Assembly: GCA_028023455.1 (NCBI GenBank)
Contig: JAQFVV010000142.1
Coordinates: 2,289,740-2,353,739, forward strand
Direction of reading: 5' to 3'
Origin: Epiperipatus broadwayi
Taxonomy: Eukaryota > Onychophora > Udeonychophora > Euonychophora > Peripatidae
Length of the DNA: 64,000 nt
Below the pieces are notes generated by a model. That model did no database searches, had not been told where the DNA came from, and saw only the letters and a list, made by a program, of their open reading frames with translations. A program made the translations under genes and the position numbers. Below, one piece after another: positions 36,890 through 50,965 of the stretch. Each line of letters starts with the position of its first letter. The first letter of the stretch is position 1.

Positions 36890-37062
36890 AAACAAGACAT
36901 TTATTTTTTTATATAGCGCGATGTTTTTTTTTATAATCTATAATATTAATAAGCCAATAAGCTGATACACATGCGCTTTGCAGATGTCACTACATAAATG
37001 AGGACTCCCATTTTTTCAAACACAAGATAAAGTCTTTAAGAAAATATAGAATGAATCCACCT
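36890..37062. mobile_element. Half copy of the foldback family
   Basis: The phrases 'acatttattt', 'tatatagcgcgatgttt', 'catgcgcttt', 'aacacaagataaagtcttt' and 'agaatgaatccacc' follow one arm of the element at 17194-18125. The second arm is missing. Confidence 0.7.
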
Positions 37063-37069
37063 AAAATAA

Positions 37070-37600
37070 TAAGAGCATGAGATCATAAGATCTCTGAGAA
37101 ATCAGCCAGTTATTCCTCATAGCAACTACAAGTATCATTAATCATACACCCACCAGAATTATCAATAAGTAATAGTAGGTATAAGTACTCATCATTAACC
37201 ATTTTTCATCATGAATGATCAATAATACATCAATACAATAAATCAACAGTCCATCTTGTGGCTGGATTTGAAATGGGTTTACTGTAGATCAGGCTATCTA
37301 ATAAGCACTTTCCAGCTTGGGGCAATTATTTAAACATAATTTGGATGCACTAATTAAGTGCTCAGCCATCAAAATACATAAAAATCAAAAACAATAATAT
37401 GGGGCTATTAAAACATGCAGATCATCATCAATGTTCTGGCCACTTAATACAATTGATGTACTGGCCAACTATAAAATTAGTTTCTAAGGCATACTAACAT
37501 AAATAAATGTAGTGTATGGGTTTTAAATAATATAATCTTATGCACCAACTAGGATATATCAATCATACTGGATGCCTCTTAAGCACTAATGCATGAATCT
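37070..37600. repeat. Dispersed repeat, second copy of 4190-4640
   Basis: Shares ordered phrases with 4190-4640 ('aaatcaacagtcc', 'ggatgcac', 'aattaagtgct', 'tgtactggccaactataaa', 'atgtagtgta'). A central GC-richer piece near 37255-37325 may be a better-preserved part. The class is unknown. Confidence 0.6.
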
Positions 37601-39059
37601 TGCTCAGAAAAACACAAGCTTAAGTACTGTTATGGTAACCAAGAGATGATGCAATACAATTTTTAAGAATTGAATACAAGTTTATTAACAACAATAAAAA
37701 AATGAAGCCTTCTGATTTTAAGTACTACACAAATTTCAAATTATCACATTGTGATTTACATAAATAATATACACAAATCAAGTTATTACATTGTTTTATA
37801 ATATCTCTTAATGGGTTCACACATATATAATTTACACAGATATGCAATACATTAGTTTACAATGAATACATTTTAATTATCAAAAAAATGATTAAAATTT
37901 ACATATAAGTCATTGATATTTATATGCTCACAGAGTTTAGTATAATTTAGAAATGGACATATTTGAATTGACATTTAATAATAAAAAAATGATTACCTTT
38001 TACATATATGTGTGGATTAATATAAAATCAAAATTCAAAGTATTACATTGTGATTATAGATATGTTCCAATATACAACAGCTATATATCACCACACACAA
38101 ACATGTGGTAGAATATTAAAAAAAACATTCGAATTGTTATAAAATAATTAAAAAAACTAAATTTTTATATTCAATAATACCAAGTTATCGCATATTATCA
38201 CACCAATGTGCAGTGTAATTTATTATTTAATAAAAAATAATTGAATTGTCATAATTTATAAATGAAATTCAGTTTTATACATATTTAGTAACATATCTAA
38301 CATATATGCGGATGTGTATTGATTTGATGTTTATATCATATATTTTGTTTTTATCAAAATAAAATCATTAATTTTATAATATATAATTAATTCTTGATTA
38401 AATATATATGTTGTGCACATTGATGTTTACATTATATATTTTAATTTGTCACAATAATAAAAACTATTCAAAATATACTTGCTATAATTAATTCAATATT
38501 GAAAGTATATAAAAAAATGTAAATCATGTTGTTTAATTATTTGACAGTTTATAATAAAAGTTTTTGTTTTTAAATAAACATCTTTAATAATATTCCTTCA
38601 ACAAATGATTATTTAAAAATCATATTGTTCTATATATGTCTCACAATCACAGATTGCTTTTCTAAAAGATTTGAAAATATCTTTTAAATATTAATTCTGA
38701 CACTTAGATTATTTTAAACTAAACAGAGTTATTTATTTTTGCTACTCTTTTTTAAAATAGGAAGGTCTATAAATTACTGTTGACTCTTAATTTTTAATCT
38801 AAGCACAATTATTTGTGTTGTTTCACTTTTAGAATGTCTTTTTATTTTTTAATAAATAAAAAATAAAATAGTTTTATATATCTCTACTGTTAAAATGTCA
38901 TTTTAAAATGAATTATTTAAAACAACTCATGTTATATATATATATGTGTGTGTGTGTGTGATGCAAGTCATTTGTCTGTGGTTCCTTGTATGTATACACA
39001 GCACTATACATTTACCAATTCTTTGGCAAACTGGTGGGAAAGTATCATCATCAGGACAG
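37601..39059. other. AT-rich stretch with recurring 'attacattgt' motifs
   Basis: No gene is seen. Between 37700 and 38250 phrases like 'ca(a/g)attatcacattgtga' and 'agttattacattg' recur irregularly, possibly a very old tandem array. A (TA)n(TG)n microsatellite lies at 38934-38960. Confidence 0.4.
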
Positions 39060-39370
39060 ACATAGTTCAGGCAATTGTCAGCATTTGGGAAAGGTGAAAT
39101 CAAGTATGTTGGCATTCATCAGTTCCCTACTGCTAGGATTTGATGAGCTTCAGGCCAGCAAACTGTTTTGTCAACATTTAAAGTTTTAGAGATACAGAAG
39201 TGGATCTTCCTTTTAGGTGCATCTAAACTCCTCCTGTGAATCAATAGACTGCTGCTGGAGCTACATCTCATGGGAGCTCTGTATAAATCTGCCAGCCATC
39301 ACTCTGGACAGCTAAAACCATCTGCTGCAAACTACAGCAAATTGCTCTCTGCAGTGCTTCTCAAAAATAT
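39060..39370. other. GC-richer patch, unrecognised
   Basis: Base composition is well above background for about 300 bp. No long open frame, splice pattern, tRNA-like boxes or terminal repeats could be identified. It is probably a transposon remnant; a conserved noncoding or exonic piece cannot be excluded. Confidence 0.3.
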
Positions 39371-42300
39371 TATCAGCAAAATTAAAATAATCTTTTTATC
39401 CAATGCTTCTATGTCTTGAGTTGGGGTGACAAAAACACATTTAATTAAAAAGTGTTTCTTTATCTTTTCAAAAATATCACTAATTCCTTCAAAAGCAACT
39501 TTGAAATTTTACCAAAGGTATGATCAACATATTTTACTTAGATAGAGAATTTTATATAAGCATTAATTAAAATATTTTTAAAATAATATAAATTTTTACA
39601 ATTATCAGTTTGACCTGCTTGTTTTTGAATTTCAAAATCAGAATTCAATAAAAATATGATTTAAACCCTTTTAAATATTTATTTCATAATAAAATTTTAT
39701 TTTAAATTCAGAATTATTTAATCCCTAATTATTATTCCAGGAAATGTAGAAAATATCTACTAAAATTTTTTGTCTGTGCTTATTTTTACTTTTCTTTTCA
39801 ACTTTATATATATGTGTGTGTGCACGCACACACTATATTATTGTATGACACATATCAGACTTGTTATAATAAATACAAAAAAATTTAAAAGGGAAAATCA
39901 AATAGGTGATCTATCAAAGCATCTCAAGCTCCAGTAATGATGGGTACCATTATATATTTCACTTTCTCAAACTTTGTGAGATTACTTCAAGAAAATATTA
40001 TGATCATTGAAAAAATATTACAATGGTCTAAAAACTTGACTTTTTTGGAAAGTTTATGATTATATTTATATCATAATGATTAAAAATCAAAAATAAATGT
40101 TATTACATATTTATTTTTTAGAGAAATGTTTTATTTTTAAATATAAAAGAATATTTTTCTGAATGTTGTTACTATAGAGATTACAGTCATGAGAAACACA
40201 CCTGTCTAGAAATGAAGTCACTTAGCACATTGTTATAATATTTAGTGATTTCATAAAAATTATGAAAAATTTTTAATCTTTTAAAGCATAAATTGATAGA
40301 TTTAGTAGTTATTAAAAATAACTTGTTCTGATTTTTAAAACAAAAAAGATTTCATTCATTTTGCAAATTAAATCAGTTCCACTTGAAATTTGATAAAATT
40401 ACATCCTTTTGTTTTCATTAAAATCTAATTTTTAAAATAATTCTGAAAATCAAATGTGATTTTTTAAAATGTATTTAATTTCTAAACAAAAATATCTATC
40501 AAATGAGATCAAATTTATTATACTATGAGAAATAATAATGATTTAATATTAAAATTAAAGTTCAAAGCTTAAATCTAATGAGAACAAAGAAATCTGACAA
40601 ATGTTAGTAGAAAAATGAGAGTTAAAGTAAAAAAGAGTGTATTTTGAGTAAAGAAATATTTAATTTAAAAGTAAATAAGTGTATTTTATTAGAGCCAAAT
40701 AAATAAAGATTTTATTTAATAATTAAATAATATTAATAAAATTCATTATGATAATTATTAGTCTAGATAGCATGTGATTTAGATAATATTAATTAAATAA
40801 AGTTCAAGGTCAAAAATCTATAAATAAATATTTTAGATAATTCGAAAAGTTAAAAATACACTAGTAATTTAAATATCTTGCTGGGATTGAATGAATTGTC
40901 TCATATGATAAATAATGCAGTAGAAATCTTTACACATGCATGGGTGTTTTGATATAAAAAGAAAACTCAAACTAAAATAATTAATTGGCTTTTGTTTTCA
41001 CTACTACTTATATATTTTTTAAATCCATCAGTTTAAAAGTTTTAAGTTGTTTTTTTTAATGATTGGGTAGAAAAATTGAAAATTATTCTTGCAATACTAT
41101 TCTAAAGTGTGTGTCCAATGTTTGTCAAGCAATAAATTATGGTAAAATGCAAGATACTATATTAATTTTAAGAAAGAGGTATAAAAAGTTTTTATATTAG
41201 CCAATGTTTATATACTTATTTGTCATACATTTTTTATTTGTTTAGCTATTTTCCTGATCTTTATTTTAGAATATTCAGCTTTTCAAATATAACATTTATC
41301 TTTCATGCATATAATCTTCCAATAAATTATTCATTATTATACATGATCAAAAAATGCATTTTTTTAGCATTTTTTTTGTTTAGACATATTTTAATAAATA
41401 ATTTATATATAATTTGTGTTTTACTGTTATTTAAGTTTGCTACACTTAGAAGAAACACAATATACTTATAGCAAATAAACTTTATTTTTAGAATATGCAT
41501 ATACATACAAAAAAATAGACAAAAATAAATAATAATTAATTTAAAATTTCAAAAAAATTGAAATTAAAAAAAAATGTCATTACTATTTTTAAAAAAATCA
41601 TCTGTATCTCTATCCTAATGTGCTCATATCAGAAAAAAATATTCTTCTAATTACAGCTTCCACCTAAAAGCAAAAACCAAAATATAGATTACCATATGTT
41701 AATTATGACAGTTTAAAAAAGTAGATCAGGATACATATCAATCAGAAGTAAAAATATTATTTCATGTAAACCATTTCTGTTACTTCCATATACAGCACAT
41801 AAAAAAATCTACTTGGAAAATGAATGCTTGAAATGATGTAATGATTAAAAATTTCTATTTCATCTGTACACAATCTATTCCAGAGATACAAATATACAAA
41901 TTAACTATATTATTAAATTATATAAATACTAAAGTAGTTTTATATATTTTAACTCACTTTATTAATATACATATAATAAACTATGCATCTACATTTAAAC
42001 TCAAATTCAAAAGATATATATATATATATATATTAATAATCTAAAAATTAAATAATACCATCAAACTACAGCTATTCAAAACAATCACTCAGTTCTTTAT
42101 AACCAATCAAAAGCTAACATGTTGGGCAAGTCAAAATTATAACCAAAAATTAATGAATTAAATATATTCAAATTATCAAGATATCATGCCCAAATGTAAC
42201 AATAATAAAATATGAGCTAATAATAATAATAACTAAACTATATGGCTAAGCTTTACCAAATGGTATATGCTACAATAAAAAGAAAACACAAGAGTAATAA

Positions 42301-45300
42301 TAGCAATTAGTGAATACTATAAATGTAATATGCCACATTTAGCAAAATTTAAAAGGAGATTCTCAACTCATTCTCACTCATTACAGAGAGACTCTTAATA
42401 TTGAAAGCATATATCATAGAATCATTAAGTTACATTAAATCCTCTTTTTTCTAAAACCTCTTTTCCACTATAGCACTTTTAATAACAATCATCAGCATCT
42501 CATTGTCATAATCAGATCCACATTTAATTTTTGAATGAATAATATGTTTCTAATATTTGTGATTCATTACTTCTCAAAATAAATTTATTTTGGCAAAACA
42601 ATTTCTTTCATATTTATTTATGTAATATTAAAATTTCAAGATTCTATAATTGAAATTTTATAATACTAAAAATGTATTCTTTTATCTTCATTTAAGGATT
42701 ATTAGGTAATGAATGGAATCCAAGTAATAGTATGGTGAAACATATTCTTATCCATAAGATAATGCTTACCTAAATGTCAATAATAATATTAAATTTTAAA
42801 GAAAATATTTTACTTAAAATAAATACATGAAAAACTCTTAATTTAGAATAAATAAATATATACCAGGATTTCTTTCAAGCATAAAGAGTGGATAAGGGTT
42901 TTTATGGCTAGTCAGGATATCTTACTAATAACTCCTACTAAGTCTTTTTTGTGAGACCTGTAGAGGTCCCTACTATCGCATTTTACATGCATATTTTTGA
43001 GGTTACAGCCTTGGTAAATATTTCTTACATAATCAATGTTCATTTAATAAATTTATAATGTATAATCAACTATAATGTTCTGGATAAAGTAAATGATAAT
43101 TTTATCACTAAACAGTATTCTTATAATAAATACAATTGGTTAAAGTGATCATTAAATTTAAGCAAATGATAATCTATCTATTAGATGCTTTTTTAATATC
43201 TACAGACCAATTTGAACAAATTGATTATGATATTTAATTTTATGTTTATGTACTCTTAATGATCATCATATACAATAACTGCATAATAAATTATGTAATG
43301 TTAAGATTTCTGGCTAATATACCATAAGACATAAACATTTTTTTTTGACAGTAAAGACAATTAAATTAAAATCTACAATATTTTAAAGTAAATTATTTAG
43401 ACATTATGCTATACAATTCACTGCAGAGGATAAATACTTTTGAAAGTTTAATAAAATAAAATGTACAAATTAAATAATAACTGATTATCATTACCTTCAT
43501 CTGACTAATGAAAGCTTTGTCCTCAAACATTAAGCATATCTTACCAATCCAATGATGAAACAAATACCAAAAATGATACTTATTGAGTGCCATAAATACA
43601 ATTTTTAATTTCTAGAATAAATATTATATGTTCTGCAATCTGTCAAAGCACAGCAAAAAAACAGATCTGTACATCAAAACTATTCATAACTTACACTTAG
43701 AGTATTCAAGAATGCAACAGAAAAAAAGATGATATTCCTCAGAACAAACAACAATAATTAATATATTGCCAAAAATAAAGTCATGGCAGTACCCCACCCA
43801 TATCTTTAACCAAAATATACATGGTACAGTATATACACAAGATAACATAAATAAAGCATTGAACATAAAGAATGGCATGAATTCAAAAGGAAAAACCAAA
43901 ATTTGTGCTAGGACTTTGTGTCTGAACATAAAAAATGAGAATAAAATATCAAAATATATTGGAAACAATAATAGCTGCCTTAAATAAAGCATCTATGCTT
44001 AAATATGAGAGATGAAAGATATAACTCATGGAATATATTATAATATTAAAAGAGACAGACCCAGCCACAATCTCTTTGAAAATATATAATAACAAAATAA
44101 ATACCTGCAAGAGAGTCAATGCTATATCTCTTGAAAATATAATGGCAAGATGAGCATGTACAATAAAAAAAGAGAGAGTATAACACTACAACCTCCTAAC
44201 TAAATATTATAACAATTAACTGATGTGTAAAACCAACAAAATCATTTCCCAAATCTGTCCTAATAAAAACATGGCCTGAAATAAGTAATAAGAACATACA
44301 CTATCTTCACTTTTTCAGCATAAACCTATACATTTAAATAAATAAATAAATAAATTATTCATGATAGAAGACAAATAACACTTTAAACTATAATATGTTA
44401 TAAAAAGGTAAATATTCTGTGAACTATTAGATATTACAGCTTGCAAATAATTTATAATGTTATATGACAAAATGCATAGGATAAACAAAATAAAATAAAA
44501 TATATAATAAATTACAATAGCATATTAAAATTTTAAATTATACTCAGTTTACTAAAAATACATAATTAAAAATCCTTCATCCAGAAGGTTCTATCATTCA
44601 ACAGGATACAGTCTCTGCAATTAACATTCTGCAAACACCAACATTTTCTCATTTTTTTTTGAAAATACACCAATTTTAAATTATATGTACAGCATTTGAA
44701 ATATTTCCTAAAAGCAATATATTTCATAATAACATAAGCACACAATACATTAATGGCCATTCAATTTTCATGAAGAATAATTAAATAAGGTGCCAGCAAT
44801 TTTTTGTACATTATATTAATTTTCATTAATTTCTAGAAAAATATAAATTAATGACAATATATAAGCGGTGAAGGATACATTATAGAGTAAACTTTTAAAA
44901 TTAATAATACTAATGATAACAATGAGATATATAATAGAGAAGATTTTTAATAAAACAAGATAAATGAATGATAAACTTGAAAAATATTTAATTTAACAAG
45001 TGTTTATATTTCATTCCCAGAGTATACGATTGTTCCAGTTATTTAATCTAAATCTTAGTTTGATAATAGTAATAACCTTTGAATAAATATTTTATTACTA
45101 TTGTAGAATATTATTTTTAAAGTAAATAGGTAGTAATTTTCAAATAAAAGAGTAAGTCAAAATTTTAAATTCACAGACTTATATTTTCCTATTTCTATTC
45201 TAAAATAGATATATGACAAAATTTTGCAAGCAAATGTTTTCCTTCCTGCTGCTAAGATAACAATAAATAAATGTCATTTCAAAATTCAAGCACACAATTT

Positions 45301-47394
45301 ATTAAATTCCATTATTACTAACCAGGTTCTGCTTTCCAAAATTTAAATATTTCATTAAAAGATGAACTATTCTGAAGAAAAACCATTATTTTAGAGATAC
45401 AATACTATTAAAATAAAGACATTTCTAAATATATGTGGCTGAAGAATATTTAAAATGTTTGAAAAATTTTCTTAACAAACTTATTTTTCTTAGCATCTTA
45501 TAATATTTAAGCAAAGTCTTTTACAATATTAAGAAATGCTATGAAATACTAAGAGAGTATAAAATCTTTAACAGCCTTAATATTAAACTGATACCATCTA
45601 TTCTTAATAAAGAAATAAGAATCAATAAAGTTCTTACATAATAATGATGAGTCATAGAAAATTCCCTTAAAGTATCAATTTTGAATGAAAATAACTGGAC
45701 AATTATTAAAAAATAGTTATTTAAACTGATCATGTTTTACATTTTAGCTTAGAACTTTAGCACTTGAATGAAAATTTACTTTACAATACATGATATTTTT
45801 AAGCAATTAAAATTTATCAAAAGTAATTAAAGTAAAAATTATTATAATATAATCAATTATGCAACCAAGCAAATAAAGAAGTTAATTAGAAGTAAAAAAG
45901 TTAGAAGTTCTGCAGTATGTGTAGATCTTAATTTTTCATACTCCTAACCATTTGACTGATATTAATGATTTAAACTGACATTTAAATCACCTCTTCTTTT
46001 ATTTATTCATTACAGTTTAATGATTAATTGGTATTCTGGAAGACATAGTTAACAATAAACTCATTTACATAATTGTCTACACTTTAATGAAAATATTATA
46101 TTTTAAGAGTTAGTTATAAAATAAAATTATTACAATAAACAAAATATTGTATGATAAATTACATTATTTTTAAACAAAACATTAATTTACATTACTCTTT
46201 CTGCAGTTTTACTCATTATTTAACATGTAAATTCTCAGAACACTTTAAATGTTTTTTAAATAAATATTTAAAAATAACTTTAATATTACAAACAAGGAAG
46301 TAAAATAGAAAATTTATAATGCAAGCATTTATTACTGCATTCTTTTATTTAAAATTGATAGCTTTTAGTAATAGTAAATTAACTCTTTATCTTTTTTAAT
46401 TAACTATTTTAAAACTTATTTAACTGAATTAATCTTTTTTATAATTAGCATTAATAAAATATACTTTTATTAGCAAATAACTTAAATAAAAATGTCTTTT
46501 ATAAGCAAATAAATTAAATATTAACAATTAGTAATAAAGATTCAAATTTAGTTATTAAAGTTTAACTTTAACATTGCCTTTTAACATTCTAGTAATTCTA
46601 TTACAATAATTTTAACTCTTAATATCATTCTAACATTAACTCACTATTATTTATAGTAAAAATATCCATAATTTAAGCAATTTGAAGTCATTTACAACTA
46701 CAGATGGGTTTTAAAGCTCTACAGTAAAAATATTAAAATGACTTTTAAAATAATTAAGACTTATAAAAGTTTTTAAAAATCTCTTAGATGATAAATTAAC
46801 ATTTCAGTATCAAGCCTTAATAAATTGGCTTGCTATAAAAATTAACTTATTGTAAAATAAAAAAATTAAAAAATATTAACAATTTGATGGCTGAAAATTT
46901 AGCCTTACTGCCAAACCTGGGGTTTACAATATATATATATATATATAGTAACCATGACATTAATTTTAATAAAACACATATTCTGGCAAAAGTTGAACAA
47001 TATGACCAGAGGCAGCTAAGGAAAACTATAAAAATTTTTAAAAGGCCTAAGAGCATAAATGATAAGAGTGAATTAAAGAAACTTAACAATAATTGAAAAA
47101 AGCTATTAGAGGATAAAATATTTTTTAAAACTTCTCAACCAATAGAATGTGAGAGCGAGGATAAACTGACAAAGGGAAAAAATAATTTTAAATCTCACCA
47201 CACATATTCTTATGATTTGAAAAAAAAAGAATCTCTGAGAACAGTACTTGGTACTGTACTGAAACATCAGCTATTTAGCTATTATATTTTTATTACATGG
47301 AAGCTTCCAGAAATAATATTATGAATTCATCATTTATCTGGTAGATTTATATATATATATATATTGTACCATCAAGGTGTATATTACCCCTTTT
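39371..47394. other. Long AT-rich gene-free stretch
   Basis: About 8 kb without a supported feature. There are short (TA)n and (AAAT)n runs (for example 42013-42032, 44336-44355, 46929-46947) and a short palindrome 'gtgtgtgtgcacgcacacac' at 39813-39832. All open frames are short and of AT-driven composition. Confidence 0.55.
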
Positions 47395-48885
47395 GTAGTC
47401 AAATTATACATTATAAAATTGTTTTATTTAATATATCATTTAAACCTCTGAATGAAATGATTTCCTCACAACAGAAGTCATAACAGTATCATATGCAGTT
47501 CAAATTTTTTTATGCATGAAAATATCTCATTACATTATTCAGAAGTCAATAACCATTACATATATATTCATAGATACACACACACATCTTGAAAGGATGC
47601 TAATTTTATATAAATCTGTTATGTGTAAAAATAATTAATATTTTGAATAATGTTTAACAACAAAAAAACTAATAATAAATTTTTTGATAAAATCTTGTAA
47701 ATAAAATTGTGAAGAAGCCATACATAACATAACAACTAAGGATATTATTATAAAACCAAAAGAGGAGAGAGAAACAGTTTATGAATTATTGCCGTCAACA
47801 AAAACAAAGGAATATTTTTTCTTTTCTTTTTAATGCATATTCATTTTTTAAATACATTCACCTATAATAGAAGAAAATTAAAATTTAGCAGACTTTATCT
47901 TATCACAGGAGCAACAATGCATATATTTATGAAGTACTGTATAAAGAAAGTTTACTTCATGGAAGTTTAAAAGTTTATAAATTATTCTCCTAAACAAATG
48001 AAAGTATGATGGCTTAATACTCATCAATCATTTAGAATTTGCATTCTAAACAAAATTTCATTTACCAAAATATTCACAGAATGTATATTTGATTTCCAAT
48101 AAATATAGGTAGATATTTTATATTAAATATTGGTATCAAATATCAATAAGTGTGTTAAACAGCTGTACTAACAATACATATTATGAGCAGATTATCAGTA
48201 GAGAACCATCAATTTTAATTCTATTTAATATCATTATAAAATTGTAACATCATATTGGGCTACTTTATATCAGACAGCTGGTTTTTTCATGAATGGACCT
48301 TCAGTTCATGTGTAAATTTTGTGAGTGTCTAGGAATCATTACATAACATAGGGATAAAACATCATCTCTCTGTAAACAAATTAGAATAATTAAATCACTC
48401 GGACATATATATTTAAAATTGTAGCTCAACCACATTCAACCTACCATATAATATATTCGTATTATAAATAACACATGGATAATTATTTTCAGAGGCATCT
48501 AACATGATTACACTATCTACTAAAACTTGCAACAACGCTTCATATTTTCATGTTCTGCTAATGTAGCATATTTTATTTAGTGGGAACATCTACCATAGAT
48601 TATTAAATCCTATTCAGAAATTTATTTATGTTTATTGCAATTATTTATGTTGTTTTTTTTTATTTTAGGATTAATGGTATCAACAAAACATAATTAATTT
48701 CTTTAAATAATATATTGGTATAAGTGAGGAAATTTGGATAAGGCATAGAAAGTCTCTTGTTCTACTTAGGCTAATTCTATGTTTGAATAATCTATTAATT
48801 TAATTTCAATAGAGACTTCACCTCATGAGCAACCCAATTCATATAGCCACACTGTATGCCAGTATCTACCACATGTCTCAATTTA
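47395..48885. repeat. Long direct repeat, copy A
   Basis: Copy A (about 1.45 kb) aligns over its whole length with 49850-52695. Shared phrases include 'tttaatatatcatttaaa', 'ttagcagacttta', 'gtttacttcatgg', 'aacaaaatttcattt', 'gtagctcaaccacattcaa', 'atattggtataagtga' and 'gcaacccaat', in the same order. Copy A lacks three blocks present in copy B, so it shows the uninterrupted arrangement. It starts near a TGTAGTC phrase, as copy B does at TGTTATT. This would suit an LTR start, but no primer-binding site is evident. Confidence 0.85.
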
Positions 48886-49849
48886 TAACCACTGAAACCT
48901 GAGATAAGTAAATCATACAATATCAATTTGTACAGAAAACATTATAACTAATGATAAGGGTGAAACCCAATTAACCCATGATTGATATAGTTTGTTTGGA
49001 AATGGACATTAATAATAACAAATATTGGGTTTTTTATTTAAATAGTTATATTGTTTAAAGTGGATTAATAATCTGGCCTTATATAAGTACAGTCACCATT
49101 ATGGGAAATGTCAATACTGAAGTATATTCTGAGTTATTTAAGTCCATATATCATAAAAAATGATTCTCAGTCAATTGCAGGAATTAAGAATTGATTTTAA
49201 TAAAAGCTTTGAAAAACAATACACAACATTTGAGAGACTAGATTAAAAAAATTGAAGATATTGTTACCAAACTAGATGAGTAAAAGACAGAATTAATGGA
49301 AGAGTTTAGAGAATTGAAGGGTAATGTCAATATGAAGTTTAAGCATCTGATGCCTGATTCAAAAAATTCAAGCATGATCTTGAGATTAATTTTGAGGAAA
49401 TAATAATTATTGATGAATTGTTAGAAAAAAATGTCAGTAGAGATTTTCTGCATTCCCTAAAACTATCAAAACCAAGGGTCCCTAATTAGCAGCCATATAG
49501 TGCACTATTTACTCATGGTGCAATTATAATGTTCCTCAAAAAATTAAAGTATGATTCAGTTGACAGTCAATTTTTTGTCTTAATATTAGGGGTTAAATGT
49601 AAGCCTGGTATCTTTTTCTATTTATATATAATTTATATCTATTCAATTTGTCTTAATGTTCATGGGTGATTTATGCAAAAATTTTCTTTCATTGCCATGG
49701 GATAGTTCATTCAGTGTAACTAAAATCAAGGAAAGTATGTATCTTTTGTGTAGAATCTACAAGGATTTTATATAGATAAGTTTCAAAAAAAAATTTTTTC
49801 TTTAGTTAGAGGGTTTGTAGCATTGAGGTGCTCACTTTTTTTGTTATTA
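48886..49849. other. Interval between the long direct repeats
   Basis: About 960 bp between copies A and B. It carries the decayed coiled-coil coding stretch at 49101-49620 and nothing else recognisable. Confidence 0.6.
49101..49620 (+). pseudogene. Decayed coding stretch with coiled-coil character
   Basis: The plus strand starts MGNVNTEVYSELFKS at 49101. After a frame change it reads QLQELRIDFNKSFEKQYT, then FERLD-stop-KIEDIVTKLDE-stop-KTELMEEFRELKGN. After another shift it reads DLEINFEEIIIIDELLEKN and SRDFLHSLKLSKPRVP. The middle section has a heptad-like spacing of Leu/Ile/Phe and many Glu and Lys, typical of a coiled coil. A structural protein of a retroelement (gag or ORF1-like) would fit the position between long direct repeats, but no diagnostic motif proves it. 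Confidence 0.4.
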
Positions 49850-49967
49850 AAATCCACATTATATTTTTTTTGTTCATTTAATATATCATTTAAATCTTTG
49901 ACTGAAATAACTCCCTCACAACAGAAATCATAACGGTGTCAACATAAGCAGTTGAAATTTTTTTATA

Positions 49968-50549
49968 TGATTATTTATCTTTTCGACATATGTGTGTTCA
50001 GGTGTATCAGTGTTATGAGATAGTGTGGAGAGTGGTGGGTCATGTGAAAGTCTGTGCTCATACCCTGTCTATTACATATATAGACACAGGTATATATAAG
50101 CCTGTGTATTTCATCTATTACATATTAGAGATGTCTGCCTATCCCTAGTATATGTATTTAATGGATTATGTCCTGTACATGAGGGGTCAGATTGACCTTT
50201 AGGTCAACATGGGTGTGACAACAATCTCAGCCTAAGGGTGGCCTTTGAGCGTTCCATCATCAGATTTTCAATTGGATGGATAGTTGAAGAGTTGGAGTGT
50301 GGAATACATTGAAGCCTGTCCATTAAAGTAGGAGGATTTGCTATCTTAATATATATCTGAGCACTTGTAGCATATATGTGTAGAGATGGTAATTTGGACC
50401 AACTGATGATTGCTGGTTTAGCATGAAATATATATATTGGTGATTATTTATCTTTTCGACATATGTGTGTTCAGGTGTATCAGTGTTATGAGATAGTGTG
50501 GAGAGTGGTGGGTAATGTGAAAGTCTGTGCTCATACCCTGTCTAATACA
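49968..50549. mobile_element. TRIM-like element, 582 bp, 109-bp terminal direct repeats
   Basis: Two terminal direct repeats, 49968-50076 and 50441-50549, are each 109 bp, begin TGATTATTTA, end TACA and differ at about two positions. The TG...CA ends, the small size and the lack of coding fit a terminal-repeat retrotransposon in miniature. Flanking bases ttata (left) and ttaaa (right) match at four of five positions, as expected of an aged 5-bp target duplication. Copy A of the long repeat lacks the block, which confirms an insertion. I did not find a clear primer-binding site or polypurine tract. A further copy of the terminal repeat lies at 63908-64000 on the other strand. Confidence 0.75.
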
Positions 50550-50892
50550 TTAAAATAGCTCATTAATTTATTTAGTAAGTCAATAACCATTATCTGCATA
50601 CATAGTCATAGAAACACACACATCTCAATAGGAATATTATGAATAAACAAGAAATGCCAATTTTATAAAAATCTGCTGTTTTAAATCATGTTTAACTACA
50701 ACAATAAAAAAACAATAATTAATTGCTTGATGAAATCTTGTAAATAAAGTTGAGAAAAAACATGCATAATTATAAGAATATGGCTGTAAAATCAAAAGAG
50801 GAGATAGAAACAGTTTGTGAATTATTGTTTTCAACAAAAACAAAGGGATATTGCTTCTTTTACTTTTAATGCATATTCGCTTTTTATATATA

Positions 50893-50965
50893 CATTTAAA
50901 ACAGGCAAAACTCACTATACATATTGCCACACACAGCAAAGTGGTGGTCATGTGATGTTTATGTA
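50893..50965. mobile_element. Mini-MITE, about 70 bp, internally deleted
   Basis: The block begins 'ggcaaaactcactatac' and ends 'ggtggtcatgtgatg'. These correspond to the two ends of the family at 57228-57505 and 27925-28135 with the middle deleted. It is absent from copy A of the long direct repeat, so it is an insertion. Confidence 0.55.

Noticed and set aside
39012-39056. Hammerhead-like CTGATGA motif on the minus strand
   Set aside because: CTGATGA is present, but the GAAAC side reads CAAAGAA and no convincing stem II can be paired. No PLE coding lies nearby.
50077-50440. Primer-binding site or polypurine tract inside the TRIM-like element
   Set aside because: The bases after the first terminal repeat (tatatagacacagg) match no tRNA end I recognise, and there is no purine run before the second repeat.
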